Assembly: GCA_937930605.1 (NCBI GenBank)
Contig: CALHBZ010000223.1
Location: 1 to 22,618, forward strand
Origin: Streptococcus oralis
GTDB taxonomy: Bacteria > Bacillota > Bacilli > Lactobacillales > Streptococcaceae
Length of the DNA stretch: 22,618 bases
Reading direction: 5' to 3'
A model generated the notes under the pieces. That model made no database searches. It had not been told where the DNA came from and saw nothing but the letters and a program-made list of their open reading frames with translations. This document shows, piece by piece, positions 1 through 9,504 of this stretch. Position numbers and translations under genes: made by a program. The first letter of the stretch is position 1, and each line of letters opens with the position of its first letter.

Positions 1-3000
1 TTTCCTTGCCATTCTCAATCGTCACTTCGACAAGCGTGGTCTTCTCACCAACCTTACCTTCTTGGACAACTTTTCGGGTGCCCTTAGGCAATTGTGGATT
101 TTCGCGTTCGATGGTCTTAAAGCCAACCTCTTCTGTTACCACATCCAAGCGCGGCTGTTCAACTACAGGAGCTGGAACGCCTTCATCTGGTGTCGTCTTG
201 TAAACTGGCGGTTTTGGTGTATCTGGATTAGGTGTCTCAGCTATCTCAGCATGATAGGTAGAAACCTCATAAAACTCAGGACGACCACCTTCCCACTTCA
301 ACTTAACATCTAATAAGTGGGCGCTGTTAGCAAGCTGGAAGGTTTGAAAACTTGTGGTAACCGCACCCAGATCTTGCCATGCTGTTTGGCCATCTTTGGA
401 AATGGTTCTTGCCCAAACGTGCGCTGAGCTTCCTGCTGGAATATCTGAAATCAGGCGAACATGATTCGATTCTGTCTTTTCAGATAGATGGTAAATCAAC
501 TCACCGCTGTCTTGGGTCGCCTTGTAACTGCTGAGAATATTTCCATCTGCTATATTAGTCTTTTCAGATGACTTGCTCTCTGTACCCGCACCTTCCACAG
601 TTGGATTATTGACTGATTTAGTGTATTCTCCATCATTGATGACTAACTCTGTAAATCCAACAAAGCGATGACGATAAGGAGCTGTGTAGAGCACTCGGAG
701 ATATTTCGCTGCAGTTGCTTCTGGCAATTCTCCCTCAATATAGCGATTTCCAGGTCGCTGTGAATCATGTGTCCAGCCATCAGTTAAGGAGTCGTCACGT
801 GCTGGATTTTCCTGACCGTCTCCTACTGAAACTACATCTTTCCAGGTCTTGCCATCTGCGCTAACTTGAATCTTTCCATCACGAAGATAGTTCTGTGTGC
901 CATCTTTAATGTAGGCACGAATCTTCTTGATTTGACGGGTTGCTCCAAGATTGAGAGTCATATGACCATCGGTTTGTGGATAATCAGAAAATTCAACATA
1001 ATTGTTTAAATCACCATCAAAGAGCTGGTCTAGGTTTTTCGCTTTACGAACATCTCCGCTACCATAGTTAGGATTGATACCCATGCTGGTAGACTCAATT
1101 GATGTTGGTTGAATTTCCTTAGTAGTCAAGAACAAGGAAGTCGTTCCGATTGCCTGTTTCTGACCTGTCTTGTTTTCAAGACGTACATAGCGGACAAGCT
1201 GGTGATCTTGTAACTCAGAGGCACTATACCACTCCACTCCATTTGGAGAATAGCGGAGCTGGAGTGCTTGATTAGCATTCTCACCCAGTTTCAAATCCTC
1301 AATTTCATGGAGACGATCTAGTTTCATTCCAAGATATTGGCCCGCATCTAAAGTTGTTCCAGCTGGAATATCCATCTCGTAGCGGCCCAATTTTTCATAG
1401 ACTTGAGTAGTCTTGAGTTGTTCAACATTAGTGTCTGTGTATTGGTCTGTTCCAGTCTCTGACTCGACAGATAGGTTGCCAATTCGCCACCAGAAATTAG
1501 TCTTTTGCGTATTTCTAACGCGTACATAACGGATATTCTGATTGGTTTCAACTTCTTTGCTTTGCTCACCTGTTAAGTTGGCTACCGTTGTCCAGTTTTG
1601 TCCGTCAGTAGAGACTTCGATGACACCAGCTGCTAGCTTATCTGTCACTCCTTGTACCAAACGAATCTTCTTGACTGTTTGTTGAGAACCAAGATCCAAC
1701 TGTACCCAAGCATCTACTGGGGTTGTATCTCTTTCTCCATTTGCTGTTGAAGAACTTGCCAACATTGCTTCTGTGCTATCACTATTGTCAGTCATCTTGG
1801 CAGCCGTTGTATTGAGTTTATAGACCAGATTTGGACTGATGGTAATACTTCCAGCTTTCTTCTTGGCATTTTCAAGAGGACGGTTAACTGCGATTTCACG
1901 GACTGCAAACCAAGTATTGTCTCGATCTTCTGTTGCAACCATTCGAATACCTTTGGCTTTGATATCAAGATTATCTAAGGTAATCTCAGACTCATTGCCG
2001 ACATAGTTACCTTGAGGAAGGGCAGTCCATTCACCGGCTTCATTTAGGTATTCAACCTTAGCCTTATTAAAGGTGTCTTTCGGATTGCTAACAGCTCCCA
2101 TAGCAAAGCTCAACTTCTTGATAGAAACAGGCTTGTTAAACTGCAGACCAACATAATCACCAGTGCTAATTCTGGTTGGATTTTTAAAGATAACTTGAGT
2201 TGACAAGTCTCCGTCCAAGACCTGAGTCAAATCTCCTTCACCACCTGTACGGTTAGTAATAAAGGTCGTTACAACTTTATCTGGGTTCAGTTCTTTTTCG
2301 ATTTCCTTGGCCAGATATTCCTTAAGGTTAAGGATAAATGGACGGATATGCTGTACACCTAGCTCAGCATTTTCGTAATGGTCAACATACCAGAAGGAAT
2401 GTTTCTTAGATTGCTCATAATCTTTCAAGCCCTTGTAGTAATTATTCCAAAGGCCGTCAGCATTTTTGCTACCAATAAATTCAGTAGCTGTCAAGAGAGC
2501 ATCCAGGGCATTCATCTGGTCAATGGTATTATCAAGCCAGTACTTAATCTGCTCACGCATCTGTTCATTTCCTGATGCTTTATAGGTCTCAGCAGCAGCT
2601 TTTAGCTTAGCAAATTCTGCCTTCAACTCTTTGCGCTCAGCTGAGACATCTTGACCTGCTTTCAACTTGTTCATGAAGTTTGTCAATTTCGGAGCTAGTT
2701 CTACAGACTCTTCTAGCTTCACAACACGATTATCCATATGTTGGTTAATCATGTGCTTACCTAGCTCACGGAAAGCTGCAGATTCTTTGGTCTCTGTAAA
2801 ACGACCTGTTTCTGCAAAGTTGAAAGCTATATCATTAACAGCTTTGGCTTCTGCCTCATTCTTCCAGATATTCCAGCTGTACTCTGCAGCTGAGAAGAGA
2901 GCAATTTTAGATGGTTCTGATTGCTGCATTGGATTGAGCATGACCCCACCGATTAGGCTTGGATCCACACCAGGGTGTAGGAATTTCTCACCACCACCCA

Positions 3001-6000
3001 TGATAAGGTGTTGTTTAGAATTATCCGTACACGGCCAGTTAATCCAAAGTTGAACAGGACGATATGTTTGACCAGATGCCTCTATATTTTGCTTAAGTTG
3101 AGTTAAGAAGTTCTCAGAAACTTCACCCCAAACCTTGCCTCCTGTCAGAGTCATAATGCTACTTTTCGGAAGATTACGGTTTAGGGAACGCAGTTCGTCT
3201 TCTCGACCACTGCCCCAATACTGACTTGGAACAAAGATCATCTCTTTCTTCAAGCCTGGATAAGTCGCTTGTTTTTCAGTCAACCAATCGGTCATATCTT
3301 TCATCAAGCGGTTATAACTTTCATAACCACCATAAGGCTGAGCTGCATCATCTGCAAGGATACCAAACTCACGAACGCCGACGTCCAGTAACTGGGTAAA
3401 TTTAGCCTTGATTGCATTCAGATCTTCTTGGTAAACCGTCTCGTTTTGGAAGCGAATTCGACTATTCATAAATGGATGAATGGTCCAAACATAACGAGTC
3501 TTGTTTTCGTTCCCCACCTTAGCGAGCTGACGGATTTCTTCTAGTTTTTCTTTTGGATAAAGTTCTCTCCACTTGCTGTTATGATATGGGTCATCTTTTG
3601 GTGCGAAAAAATACTGAGTCAGTTTCAAATCACCACCGTAACGCATCAAGGCCGCACGATCTTCGTTGGACCATGGGTTACCATAATAGCCTTCGATAAA
3701 GCCACGATTCTTCACATCTGCATAGTCTTCAACATTGACCTCACGTAGAACTGGAGCAGAGCTATCATTTAGCATATGCTTGAGTGTTGTTAGTCCATAG
3801 AAGACAGCATCTGTATCTTTTCCGACAATGGAAATTTGCTGACCTTTAACCACTAATGAATAAGCATCAATCTTATCAAATAGTCCTTGGTTGACAGACT
3901 CTGTTTTCTGAGCTTCTTCCGCTTTTGAGCCAGTCTGGTGAACTCCCAGATAGATATTAGTTGCTCCAGCTTCGGCTGTCTTACCAGTAGTATAGGAGAT
4001 ATTACTATTTTGCAAAATAGACTTGAGTCGATTACGAGTATAAATATCAACTTGCTCACCAATTACCAAATGAACTTTCTTATCTAGACGTACCAAGCCA
4101 TCGCCATAAGTAACCTTATGAGGAGTTGGGAAAATCTTATACTGTTTCTTAAGGTATTCTTGGCTTCTCAAAGCTGCTTCTACTACACTTGGATCTGCTG
4201 GTTTTTTAGCGATAAAGGTATCTTCCAATTCAACAGTTCCGTCATCTTTCGGAGCTGGAGTTTCGGGTTTTGGATCTGGTTTTGGTGCTGGTGGTGTAGC
4301 AGGCTCATCTGATGTAGCTATTGGTTTCAAAAGATTGATTTCAGCTGCACTAGCATATCCTTCTACTCCCTGTAGAATCTTCAACTGGATTGTATCCGTT
4401 TCGACAGCTTCAAAGTTTGCAATCTTTTCAGCTGCATTATTATCCCAAGTACCTTCAGCTACCTTAACCAATTGATCAGCCTTTTTAGCATAGATTTCAT
4501 ATTTAGTCACAAGACCATTTCCGCCACCTGGACGAGGAAGATAAGTCAAAGCATTTACAGCTGTCGCTTGCTTCAAGGTCATAGTAACCGTATAAGACGG
4601 ATCCTTCTTCGTCCAATGTGAATGCCAGAAGGTTGCAGGATTGCCATCAAAGGCTTTAGAAACAGCTCCTTCTGTCGCATTTCCTGGTAGTTGCTCACTG
4701 CTTGCCTCCACACGGGCAATCTGATCCTGTGCAATCAAACGTGGATTGACAAATGGCTTAGCAGACAAGCTGAGATTGTGCAAAGTACCTTCAAAACCTC
4801 CGATTTTTTCAAGAGGTAGGACAAGACTTGTGTGAGCCAATCTTGGGTGAGCTGGATTGGCAATACGATTGATCTTTTCACCATTGACATAGAGCTCAGT
4901 TGACTGAGGTTTGGTGACAAAGACTAGCTCATAGCGTTTACCTTTTTCCAATGTCTTGTCAAACTGAATATGATGCTGCTCAAACTTATAGGCTACTTTA
5001 CCTGACTCATCAGACAAATAGAGCTTGTTCCCCTCACTAGAAGCTAACTCCTGCACACCGTCACCTGTAACCGTCACATCAACCTTTAAGACGTGACTTG
5101 GACCGACGTTCCCAATAGCATTTTCAATCTTGCTTTCTTTATTGAAGACCAGACCTTTAGCGTTTTGTGTGATGTTTTCTGCATCGTAACGCTTGATTGT
5201 CTTTGGATTGATTTCATAGGTCTCAGTATCATCAATCTTGTACTCTGGATTGCTACCTGGTGCATAAACATAGTCTGCGTGTGGTAAGGTTCTTCCTGCA
5301 AAGTTGTTAGCAGCCCGGTTTGATCCCCAAGTCTTTTCAGCAGTAACTCTTGTTGCTTCAAAGAAGCGCTTGAAAATATCATAAGAAGTCATGCCTGTTT
5401 CATGGAGATCAATATTATCATTCCAAACGGCATGTCCGCCACCCAAGATATGAGGGTTTGAAGCTGCTAATTTTGGACCGTTGCCGGCTGTCGTAAAATC
5501 ATTTGGTGTCCAACGATTATATTGATACTCATAAGAAGAGTAATCACCATATGCTCCTTGCTGGTTATTACCATTTGGCACACTGTAAGTCGGAACATCA
5601 GTAATATTGATAATTTTAGCACCAGCCTTCAAAGCCGCTTGGGGATGTTGCCATCCTAGACTCCAGATATCCACTTCGACATCCTTCAAATCAACTGGGG
5701 TTTGACCACTCTTACGGCTAAGCGAACCCCAAATTCGTGGTGTATAACCCTTACCTTTAATGTAGGTAATTAAATCATTGACATAACGACGATAGTTTTC
5801 ATTGTTGCCATAGTACTCATCTGTTCCGATGTGAATCGTCTTAACACCTCGAAGTGGGGCATTTTCTCCATCCAACAATTTATCATAAACAGACTTGACA
5901 AAGCGCAATGTTTCATCATAATTCTTATCCAAATCAAGCATCGCAACACGCTCTACATTGTGCTTATTCGGACTCAGCTGTCCTTTATACATCAAGTCTG

Positions 6001-7900
6001 GACGAACCTTCACAAATGATAAAGCATGCCCCGGTGTATCAATCTCTGGCACCAAGTTGATTCCTAGCTCATCAGCCAAAGCGATGAGTCTTTGCATTTC
6101 ATCTTTGGTATAGTGTTGCTTAGAAGTCAAAGGCACACCATTGTCACCGACAATATCTGTCTGTAAACGGAAACCTGTATCTGCATGATTGAGCACATAC
6201 TCAATTTCCTGCTCCTTGGTCAGATTTTTACCTGCTAAGTGCTCCTTGAGGAAAATATAGTTATCATTCAAATGCAACTGCAAGTCATTCATCTTGTAGT
6301 AAGCCATGTTTAGCATAATGTCCACAAGAGTATCATAAGGAATAAACTTACGACCAGTATCTAGCATAAATCCACGGTGGCTGAAACTTGGAAAGTCTCG
6401 AATTTCACCATTTTGGATATTTTCTTGCCCCATTTGAAGTAAGGTTCGAGTAGCATAAAAGGCACCTTTATTGGTCTGCGCTTCAATGGTAAAGACATTA
6501 TCACGAATCGTAATACCATAGCCTTCTTCACCATAGCCCTTGTCCGTTACCTTTTTAAACTCAATACGATGCGCGGAAGTACTGTCTCCCTTGGCAAGCT
6601 CTAAACCTCGAGAAATCAAATCATTGGCATAGAAATTAGCTGCCTTGTCAAATCCTGAATCTCCAACAGATAGAACGGTATCTTCCAAAATAGAAGAACG
6701 TCCTTCCTCACCATGCCATTGCTGAACAGTTGGAGCCACTGTTGGTTTGTCTCCAACTCCCTCATCTGCATAGCGACCAGGAACTCTAACTTCAAATTCC
6801 TTGGTAATGGTTTGACCTTCATGCACTTGTTGCAAAGAAACTTTAACTGTCTGCTCCGTTAGAGGCTGGTGGATTTTATTATTCAGGTCAATCACACCTG
6901 TTTTATTGCTACCAACTAAGCTAACCTTACCCTGTAATTTAGGTAGGACAAGTGAATGGCCATCTTGAGCCAAAGTCAGCGACTCTACTTGGTTAAGACT
7001 TGTCACCTTACCTGGCTCTGGAATGTTAGAATAAGCTCGTATTTCCTGAATACCGACATTACGCCAACGCATACTACCTTCAGCATATTTAGTGATTACC
7101 AATTTGAGATATTTAGCTTCAATCGGAACATCCAAATTGACTCTTTCGTCTAAAACTGGTTGACCATCTTTTTCATAAGCCAATTTCCACTTACGTGTCG
7201 CTTCCTCTTCATTGATAGCTTCAGCTGTAGCATAGTATAGTTTCCATCCTTGAATATTTGGATCGTTCGGCTGTCCTGTCCTCTGTCTACGATCCCAATC
7301 AATCTCAATCCGTTTGACTGATGTCACTTTATCTAGTGTCATAGTCAACTGAGGATTGACTACATCCTTATCTGTCGCCCAACGACTAGTATTATCTCCA
7401 TCGACTGCCTTATCAGCAGTAAAAGAAGTGTTTTGTTCGTGATTGGATGCGCTTACACGAACATTTAATAAATGATTGATATCAGGGGTCTTTTCCACTT
7501 CTGTTGTTGGTGCAGTTGTTGCTGATTCTGGATGAGTTGGTTCATTGCTAACCTTAGGTTGAGCTGGTTTAGGTGAAGTCGCTTCCGCAGATGCTTCGGA
7601 AGTTGGTTCATGACCTTCTGTACTTGGAGTATCATTTCCCCCCGCCTCTGCTTTAGCTAGTTTATCAGCTAAATCTGCTGGCAATTCATCTAAGGGTTGA
7701 ATCTTCTCTACCGCCCCCGAAGCAGTCTCATCAGTCTCAGTCGCCGAACTAGCACTCGAAACAGGACTTGTAGGGGTAACTTCTGCAGCTGCAGCTAGTT
7801 GGGAACTGAATAACATAGTTCCTATCACAACAGAGCACACTCCTACAGCATATTTACGTATGCTATAGGTAGATTTTTTTTCAAAAAATCTCTTATCCAT
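1..7900 (-). CDS. Giant YSIRK surface glycosidase, GH20 + GH84 modules, C-terminus off the left edge
   Basis: The frame is open from the ATG at 7900 to the edge (2633 codons, no stop), preceded by a strong GGAGG site. Seen in order: YSIRK signal (Y12-K16, GVCS at 20-23); a Pro/Thr/Ser-rich stretch; an F5/8C (CBM32-like) module (~140-292); an Ig-like segment (~300-377); GH20 (~387-857) with the catalytic pair D694-E695 in HIGTDEYYG; a laminin-G-like module (~895-1052); F5/8C (~1055-1193); a Pro-rich linker; GH84 (~1254-1870) with GFIEGYYGNPW near 1400 and the catalytic pair D1517-D1518 in ILADDAAQPYGG; four or more further beta-sandwich modules (~1879-2548); and the start of a G5 domain. By family, GH20 and GH84 are retaining enzymes that use substrate-assisted catalysis and release beta-linked N-acetylhexosamine. 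The YSIRK signal implies export to the septal wall and probably an LPXTG anchor beyond the window. Inferred role: degradation of mucin, N-glycan or hyaluronan-type glycans. The exact linkage is not known; the GH20 motif MNDLQLHLNDNYI suggests a lacto-N-biosidase-like subgroup. Confidence 0.93.
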   Translation of the reverse strand, partial: MDKRFFEKKSTYSIRKYAVGVCSVVIGTMLFSSQLAAAAEVTPTSPVSSASSATETDETASGAVEKIQPLDELPADLADKLAKAEAGGNDTPSTEGHEPTSEASAEATSPKPAQPKVSNEPTHPESATTAPTTEVEKTPDINHLLNVRVSASNHEQNTSFTADKAVDGDNTSRWATDKDVVNPQLTMTLDKVTSVKRIEIDWDRRQRTGQPNDPNIQGWKLYYATAEAINEEEATRKWKLAYEKDGQPVLDERVNLDVPIEAKYLKLVITKYAEGSMRWRNVGIQEIRAYSNIPEPGKVTSLNQVESLTLAQDGHSLVLPKLQGKVSLVGSNKTGVIDLNNKIHQPLTEQTVKVSLQQVHEGQTITKEFEVRVPGRYADEGVGDKPTVAPTVQQWHGEEGRSSILEDTVLSVGDSGFDKAANFYANDLISRGLELAKGDSTSAHRIEFKKVTDKGYGEEGYGITIRDNVFTIEAQTNKGAFYATRTLLQMGQENIQNGEIRDFPSFSHRGFMLDTGRKFIPYDTLVDIMLNMAYYKMNDLQLHLNDNYIFLKEHLAGKNLTKEQEIEYVLNHADTGFRLQTDIVGDNGVPLTSKQHYTKDEMQRLIALADELGINLVPEIDTPGHALSFVKVRPDLMYKGQLSPNKHNVERVAMLDLDKNYDETLRFVKSVYDKLLDGENAPLRGVKTIHIGTDEYYGNNENYRRYVNDLITYIKGKGYTPRIWGSLSRKSGQTPVDLKDVEVDIWSLGWQHPQAALKAGAKIINITDVPTYSVPNGNNQQGAYGDYSSYEYQYNRWTPNDFTTAGNGPKLAASNPHILGGGHAVWNDNIDLHETGMTSYDIFKRFFEATRVTAEKTWGSNRAANNFAGRTLPHADYVYAPGSNPEYKIDDTETYEINPKTIKRYDAENITQNAKGLVFNKESKIENAIGNVGPSHVLKVDVTVTGDGVQELASSEGNKLYLSDESGKVAYKFEQHHIQFDKTLEKGKRYELVFVTKPQSTELYVNGEKINRIANPAHPRLAHTSLVLPLEKIGGFEGTLHNLSLSAKPFVNPRLIAQDQIARVEASSEQLPGNATEGAVSKAFDGNPATFWHSHWTKKDPSYTVTMTLKQATAVNALTYLPRPGGGNGLVTKYEIYAKKADQLVKVAEGTWDNNAAEKIANFEAVETDTIQLKILQGVEGYASAAEINLLKPIATSDEPATPPAPKPDPKPETPAPKDDGTVELEDTFIAKKPADPSVVEAALRSQEYLKKQYKIFPTPHKVTYGDGLVRLDKKVHLVIGEQVDIYTRNRLKSILQNSNISYTTGKTAEAGATNIYLGVHQTGSKAEEAQKTESVNQGLFDKIDAYSLVVKGQQISIVGKDTDAVFYGLTTLKHMLNDSSAPVLREVNVEDYADVKNRGFIEGYYGNPWSNEDRAALMRYGGDLKLTQYFFAPKDDPYHNSKWRELYPKEKLEEIRQLAKVGNENKTRYVWTIHPFMNSRIRFQNETVYQEDLNAIKAKFTQLLDVGVREFGILADDAAQPYGGYESYNRLMKDMTDWLTEKQATYPGLKKEMIFVPSQYWGSGREDELRSLNRNLPKSSIMTLTGGKVWGEVSENFLTQLKQNIEASGQTYRPVQLWINWPCTDNSKQHLIMGGGEKFLHPGVDPSLIGGVMLNPMQQSEPSKIALFSAAEYSWNIWKNEAEAKAVNDIAFNFAETGRFTETKESAAFRELGKHMINQHMDNRVVKLEESVELAPKLTNFMNKLKAGQDVSAERKELKAEFAKLKAAAETYKASGNEQMREQIKYWLDNTIDQMNALDALLTATEFIGSKNADGLWNNYYKGLKDYEQSKKHSFWYVDHYENAELGVQHIRPFILNLKEYLAKEIEKELNPDKVVTTFITNRTGGEGDLTQVLDGDLSTQVIFKNPTRISTGDYVGLQFNKPVSIKKLSFAMGAVSNPKDTFNKAKVEYLNEAGEWTALPQGNYVGNESEITLDNLDIKAKGIRMVATEDRDNTWFAVREIAVNRPLENAKKKAGSITISPNLVYKLNTTAAKMTDNSDSTEAMLASSSTANGERDTTPVDAWVQLDLGSQQTVKKIRLVQGVTDKLAAGVIEVSTDGQNWTTVANLTGEQSKEVETNQNIRYVRVRNTQKTNFWWRIGNLSVESETGTDQYTDTNVEQLKTTQVYEKLGRYEMDIPAGTTLDAGQYLGMKLDRLHEIEDLKLGENANQALQLRYSPNGVEWYSASELQDHQLVRYVRLENKTGQKQAIGTTSLFLTTKEIQPTSIESTSMGINPNYGSGDVRKAKNLDQLFDGDLNNYVEFSDYPQTDGHMTLNLGATRQIKKIRAYIKDGTQNYLRDGKIQVSADGKTWKDVVSVGDGQENPARDDSLTDGWTHDSQRPGNRYIEGELPEATAAKYLRVLYTAPYRHRFVGFTELVINDGEYTKSVNNPTVEGAGTESKSSEKTNIADGNILSSYKATQDSGELIYHLSEKTESNHVRLISDIPAGSSAHVWARTISKDGQTAWQDLGAVTTSFQTFQLANSAHLLDVKLKWEGGRPEFYEVSTYHAEIAETPNPDTPKPPVYKTTPDEGVPAPVVEQPRLDVVTEEVGFKTIERENPQLPKGTRKVVQEGKVGEKTTLVEVTIENGKE

Positions 7901-7924
7901 TTTCCTTTTCTCCTCCTAAAATTG

Positions 7925-7938
7925 AGTAAGCGCTTTCA
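7925..7938. promoter_or_regulatory. cre site (CcpA operator) in the 5' leader of the giant glycosidase
   Basis: The sequence AGTAAGCGCTTTCA matches the catabolite-responsive-element consensus TGWAANCGNTNWCA at all but the first position, and its core is nearly palindromic. It lies about 25 nt upstream of the start codon and about 25-35 nt downstream of the predicted transcription start, a position where CcpA bound with HPr-Ser-P usually blocks elongation. Inference: the glycosidase is repressed by preferred sugars. Confidence 0.75.
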
Positions 7939-7967
7939 AATAACGCATTTTATATATTATTATCTCT

Positions 7968-7996
7968 ATTATGCAACCCTTCCCTAAAAATGTCAA
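7968..7996 (-). promoter_or_regulatory. Sigma-A promoter of the giant glycosidase
   Basis: On the minus strand a perfect -35 TTGACA (7991-7996) is followed after 17 bp by -10 CATAAT (7968-7973). The predicted start near 7961 gives a leader of about 60 nt that contains the cre site and an AGGAGG ribosome binding site. Confidence 0.8.
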
Positions 7997-8215
7997 GTCT
8001 TTTTATAAAAAAAATTTAAAGTTTCTAATTAACTCAAGTATCAAACATTCTAGAGAATAACTAACGTTTTTTGATTTCTTATATGCCTCTCAAAGAAATC
8101 TTGATATTACTGAGCACTATCTCTAATAAACTTATCAAATATCACACTAGCATAGTGATTAATTTACTTGTCTGAGACCTTACAGCGTGAGACGGATTAA
8201 TACACATATAACAAA

Positions 8216-8244
8216 AAGGCTCTCCGAGAAACTCGGAAAGCCTT
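8216..8244 (-). terminator. Distal terminator of rplU-prp-rpmA
   Basis: AAGGCT and CCGAG stems pair with CTCGG and AGCCTT around an AAA loop with one mismatch. Read on the minus strand the hairpin is followed by a run of five T. It lies about 70 bp past the rpmA stop and backs up the hairpin that overlaps that stop. Confidence 0.75.
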
Positions 8245-8294
8245 ATTTAATGCTACTTCTAGCTTCCTCACCTTTATATTTCAAGGCTCGGGAT

Positions 8295-8317
8295 AAAAAG
8301 GTTCGCTGGACCTTTTT
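8295..8317 (-). terminator. Hairpin overlapping the rpmA stop codon
   Basis: AAAAAGGT and ACCTTTTT form a perfect 8-bp stem around a 7-nt loop. The TAA stop of rpmA (8318-8316) lies at the foot of the 5' arm as read on the minus strand. The 3' arm itself supplies a U5 run, so it can act as a weak intrinsic terminator or 3'-end stabiliser ahead of the second hairpin. Confidence 0.6.
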
Positions 8318-8609
8318 ATTTAGCGATTGGGTAAACAGAAACTTGTTTCTTATCGCGACCTTTACGTTCAAAGCGTACTACGCCTTCAACTTTAGCGAAC
8401 AAAGTATCGTCTCCACCACGTCCAACGTTTACACCTGGGTAGATGTGTGTACCACGTTGACGGTAAAGGATTGATCCACCTGTTACAGTTTGTCCATCGG
8501 CTGCTTTAGCTCCAAGACGTTTCGCTTGTGAATCACGTCCGTTTGATGTAGAACCTCCACCCTTTTTGTGGGCGAAAAGTTGCAAGTTTGCAAGATTCAT
8601 TTTTAACAT
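8316..8609 (-). CDS. rpmA: 50S ribosomal protein L27, Prp-processed type
   Basis: This 97-aa protein is L27, a large-subunit protein whose N-terminus reaches the peptidyl-transferase centre. The body is typical ([13 protein letters not shown] near the start, then the [12 protein letters not shown] block). It carries the Firmicutes N-terminal extension [12 protein letters not shown] before AHKKGGG. By the established staphylococcal case, this extension must be removed by Prp after the LQLF-type motif, here after F12. GGAGG lies 9 nt before the ATG, and an in-frame ATG at codon 4 is a possible alternative start inside the removed segment. It is the last gene of the rplU-prp-rpmA operon, 16 nt after prp. 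Confidence 0.97.
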   Translation of the reverse strand: MLKMNLANLQLFAHKKGGGSTSNGRDSQAKRLGAKAADGQTVTGGSILYRQRGTHIYPGVNVGRGGDDTLFAKVEGVVRFERKGRDKKQVSVYPIAK

Positions 8610-8625
8610 TATGTTTTCCTCCGTG

Positions 8626-8970
8626 TTAGTTTTCTGTGATAACTCTGGTTTGGATGAACTCCGATGAGTCCTCCGATAATTTTGCCATACCTAAGAAAAA
8701 TGATTCAAAGAATAACTGAGTCATTTCTCTCTGGTGTGACGGGATAGCCGTCGGTAGTTCAACCCTTAAAAAACCACCATCATCTTCGTTTAATTCTAGG
8801 ATTGGTTCATAGCCTGCAAATTTCTCAATGGAATTGACAAAGTTAACGGCAAGCGTAGAAACCGATGCACACACGACATCAAAGCCGTATTCGCCTGTCC
8901 CGGCGTGTCCAGTAATTTCCGCACTCCTCAGCTCGCCATCTTCGGCTCTCTCAAAGACTGCTTGTATCAT
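8626..8970 (-). CDS. prp: Ribosomal-processing cysteine protease Prp (YsxB family)
   Basis: This 114-aa protein matches the Prp/YsxB family in length and motifs. It has the catalytic His in GHAG (H22) and the catalytic Cys in DVVCASVS (C34), the same spacing as in the staphylococcal enzyme. Family knowledge: Prp cuts the N-terminal extension of L27, a step essential for ribosome assembly in Firmicutes that carry the extension. Its place between rplU and the L27 gene fits, and L27 here carries the cleavable extension. The start is the ATG at 8970 with AAGGAG just upstream; it begins 15 nt after the rplU stop, so the two are co-transcribed. Confidence 0.93.
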   Translation of the reverse strand: MIQAVFERAEDGELRSAEITGHAGTGEYGFDVVCASVSTLAVNFVNSIEKFAGYEPILELNEDDGGFLRVELPTAIPSHQREMTQLFFESFFLGMAKLSEDSSEFIQTRVITEN

Positions 8971-8985
8971 GTGTTCTCCTTAAAA

Positions 8986-9300
8986 TTAAGCGTTGATTGC
9001 GTTGATGACAACTTTTGTATATGGTTGACGGTGACCTTGTTTACGGTGGCTACCTTTTTTAGGTTTGTACTTGTAAGTAACAACTTTCTTTTGTTTTCCT
9101 TGTTTTTCAACAGTTCCAACTACAGTAGCCCCAGCAACAAGTGGAGTTCCGACAACAGTGTTTTCACCACCAACAAGAACAACTTCGTTAAAAGTAACTT
9201 CTTGACCAGCTTCAACGTTCAATTTTTCAACGTAAACTGCTTGACCAACTTCAACTTTAACTTGTTTTCCGCCAGTTTTGATAATTGCGTATGTGCTCAT
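8986..9300 (-). CDS. rplU: 50S ribosomal protein L21
   Basis: This 104-aa protein is L21, a 23S rRNA-binding large-subunit protein. It begins [17 protein letters not shown], and the C-terminal [14 protein letters not shown] block is the family signature. It opens the operon with prp and rpmA. GGAGGTGCATA precedes the ATG. An untranslated leader of about 160 nt with several hairpins lies upstream and probably gives autogenous control. Confidence 0.98.
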
Positions 9301-9463
9301 TATGCACCTCCTATGATTTTTTGGGTTTCCCCGTATTTTGTGAAGACTCGCCTAGCATCGTGGGACGAACCACTTAGAAGAGCTCTAAGTATAACAAAGT
9401 TTAAATTTTGTATACGACGAGCAACGATGTTCGTGCGGTTGCACAGGACTGTGCATAGTCAAC
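9301..9463 (-). ncRNA. L21-type ribosomal-protein leader of rplU-prp-rpmA
   Basis: Between the predicted transcription start (about 9463) and the rplU ribosome binding site lies a structured leader of about 160 nt. A near-perfect palindrome (TGCACAG with CTGTGCA, 9440-9455) forms a 5' hairpin. Further pairing segments include AGAGCTCT at 9379-9386 and the GGCGAGTC and CGTCGT regions. Known biology: Firmicutes rplU mRNAs carry an L21 leader (an Rfam family) that senses L21 or L27. I base the call on position, size and structure, not on a covariance-model hit. Confidence 0.7.
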
Positions 9464-9469
9464 TCTTCA

Positions 9470-9498
9470 AGTATAGCATATCTTCTTTTTTCTTACAA
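9470..9498 (-). promoter_or_regulatory. Promoter of rplU-prp-rpmA
   Basis: Minus strand: -35 TTGTAA (9493-9498), 17-bp spacer, -10 TATACT (9470-9475), with an extended TGC just before the -10. The -35 starts only 7 bp past the stop of the upstream YoaK gene, so that gene may also read into the operon; no terminator is seen between them. Confidence 0.8.
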
Positions 9499-9504
9499 GT
9501 AAAA

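Larger units (their letters stand above)
7901..8315. other. Gene-free stretch between the glycosidase and rpmA
   Basis: This holds the glycosidase promoter, its cre site and leader on the left, and the two rpmA-side terminators on the right. The AT-rich middle (about 8000-8210) shows no credible gene, known repeat or RNA to my eye. Confidence 0.6.
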
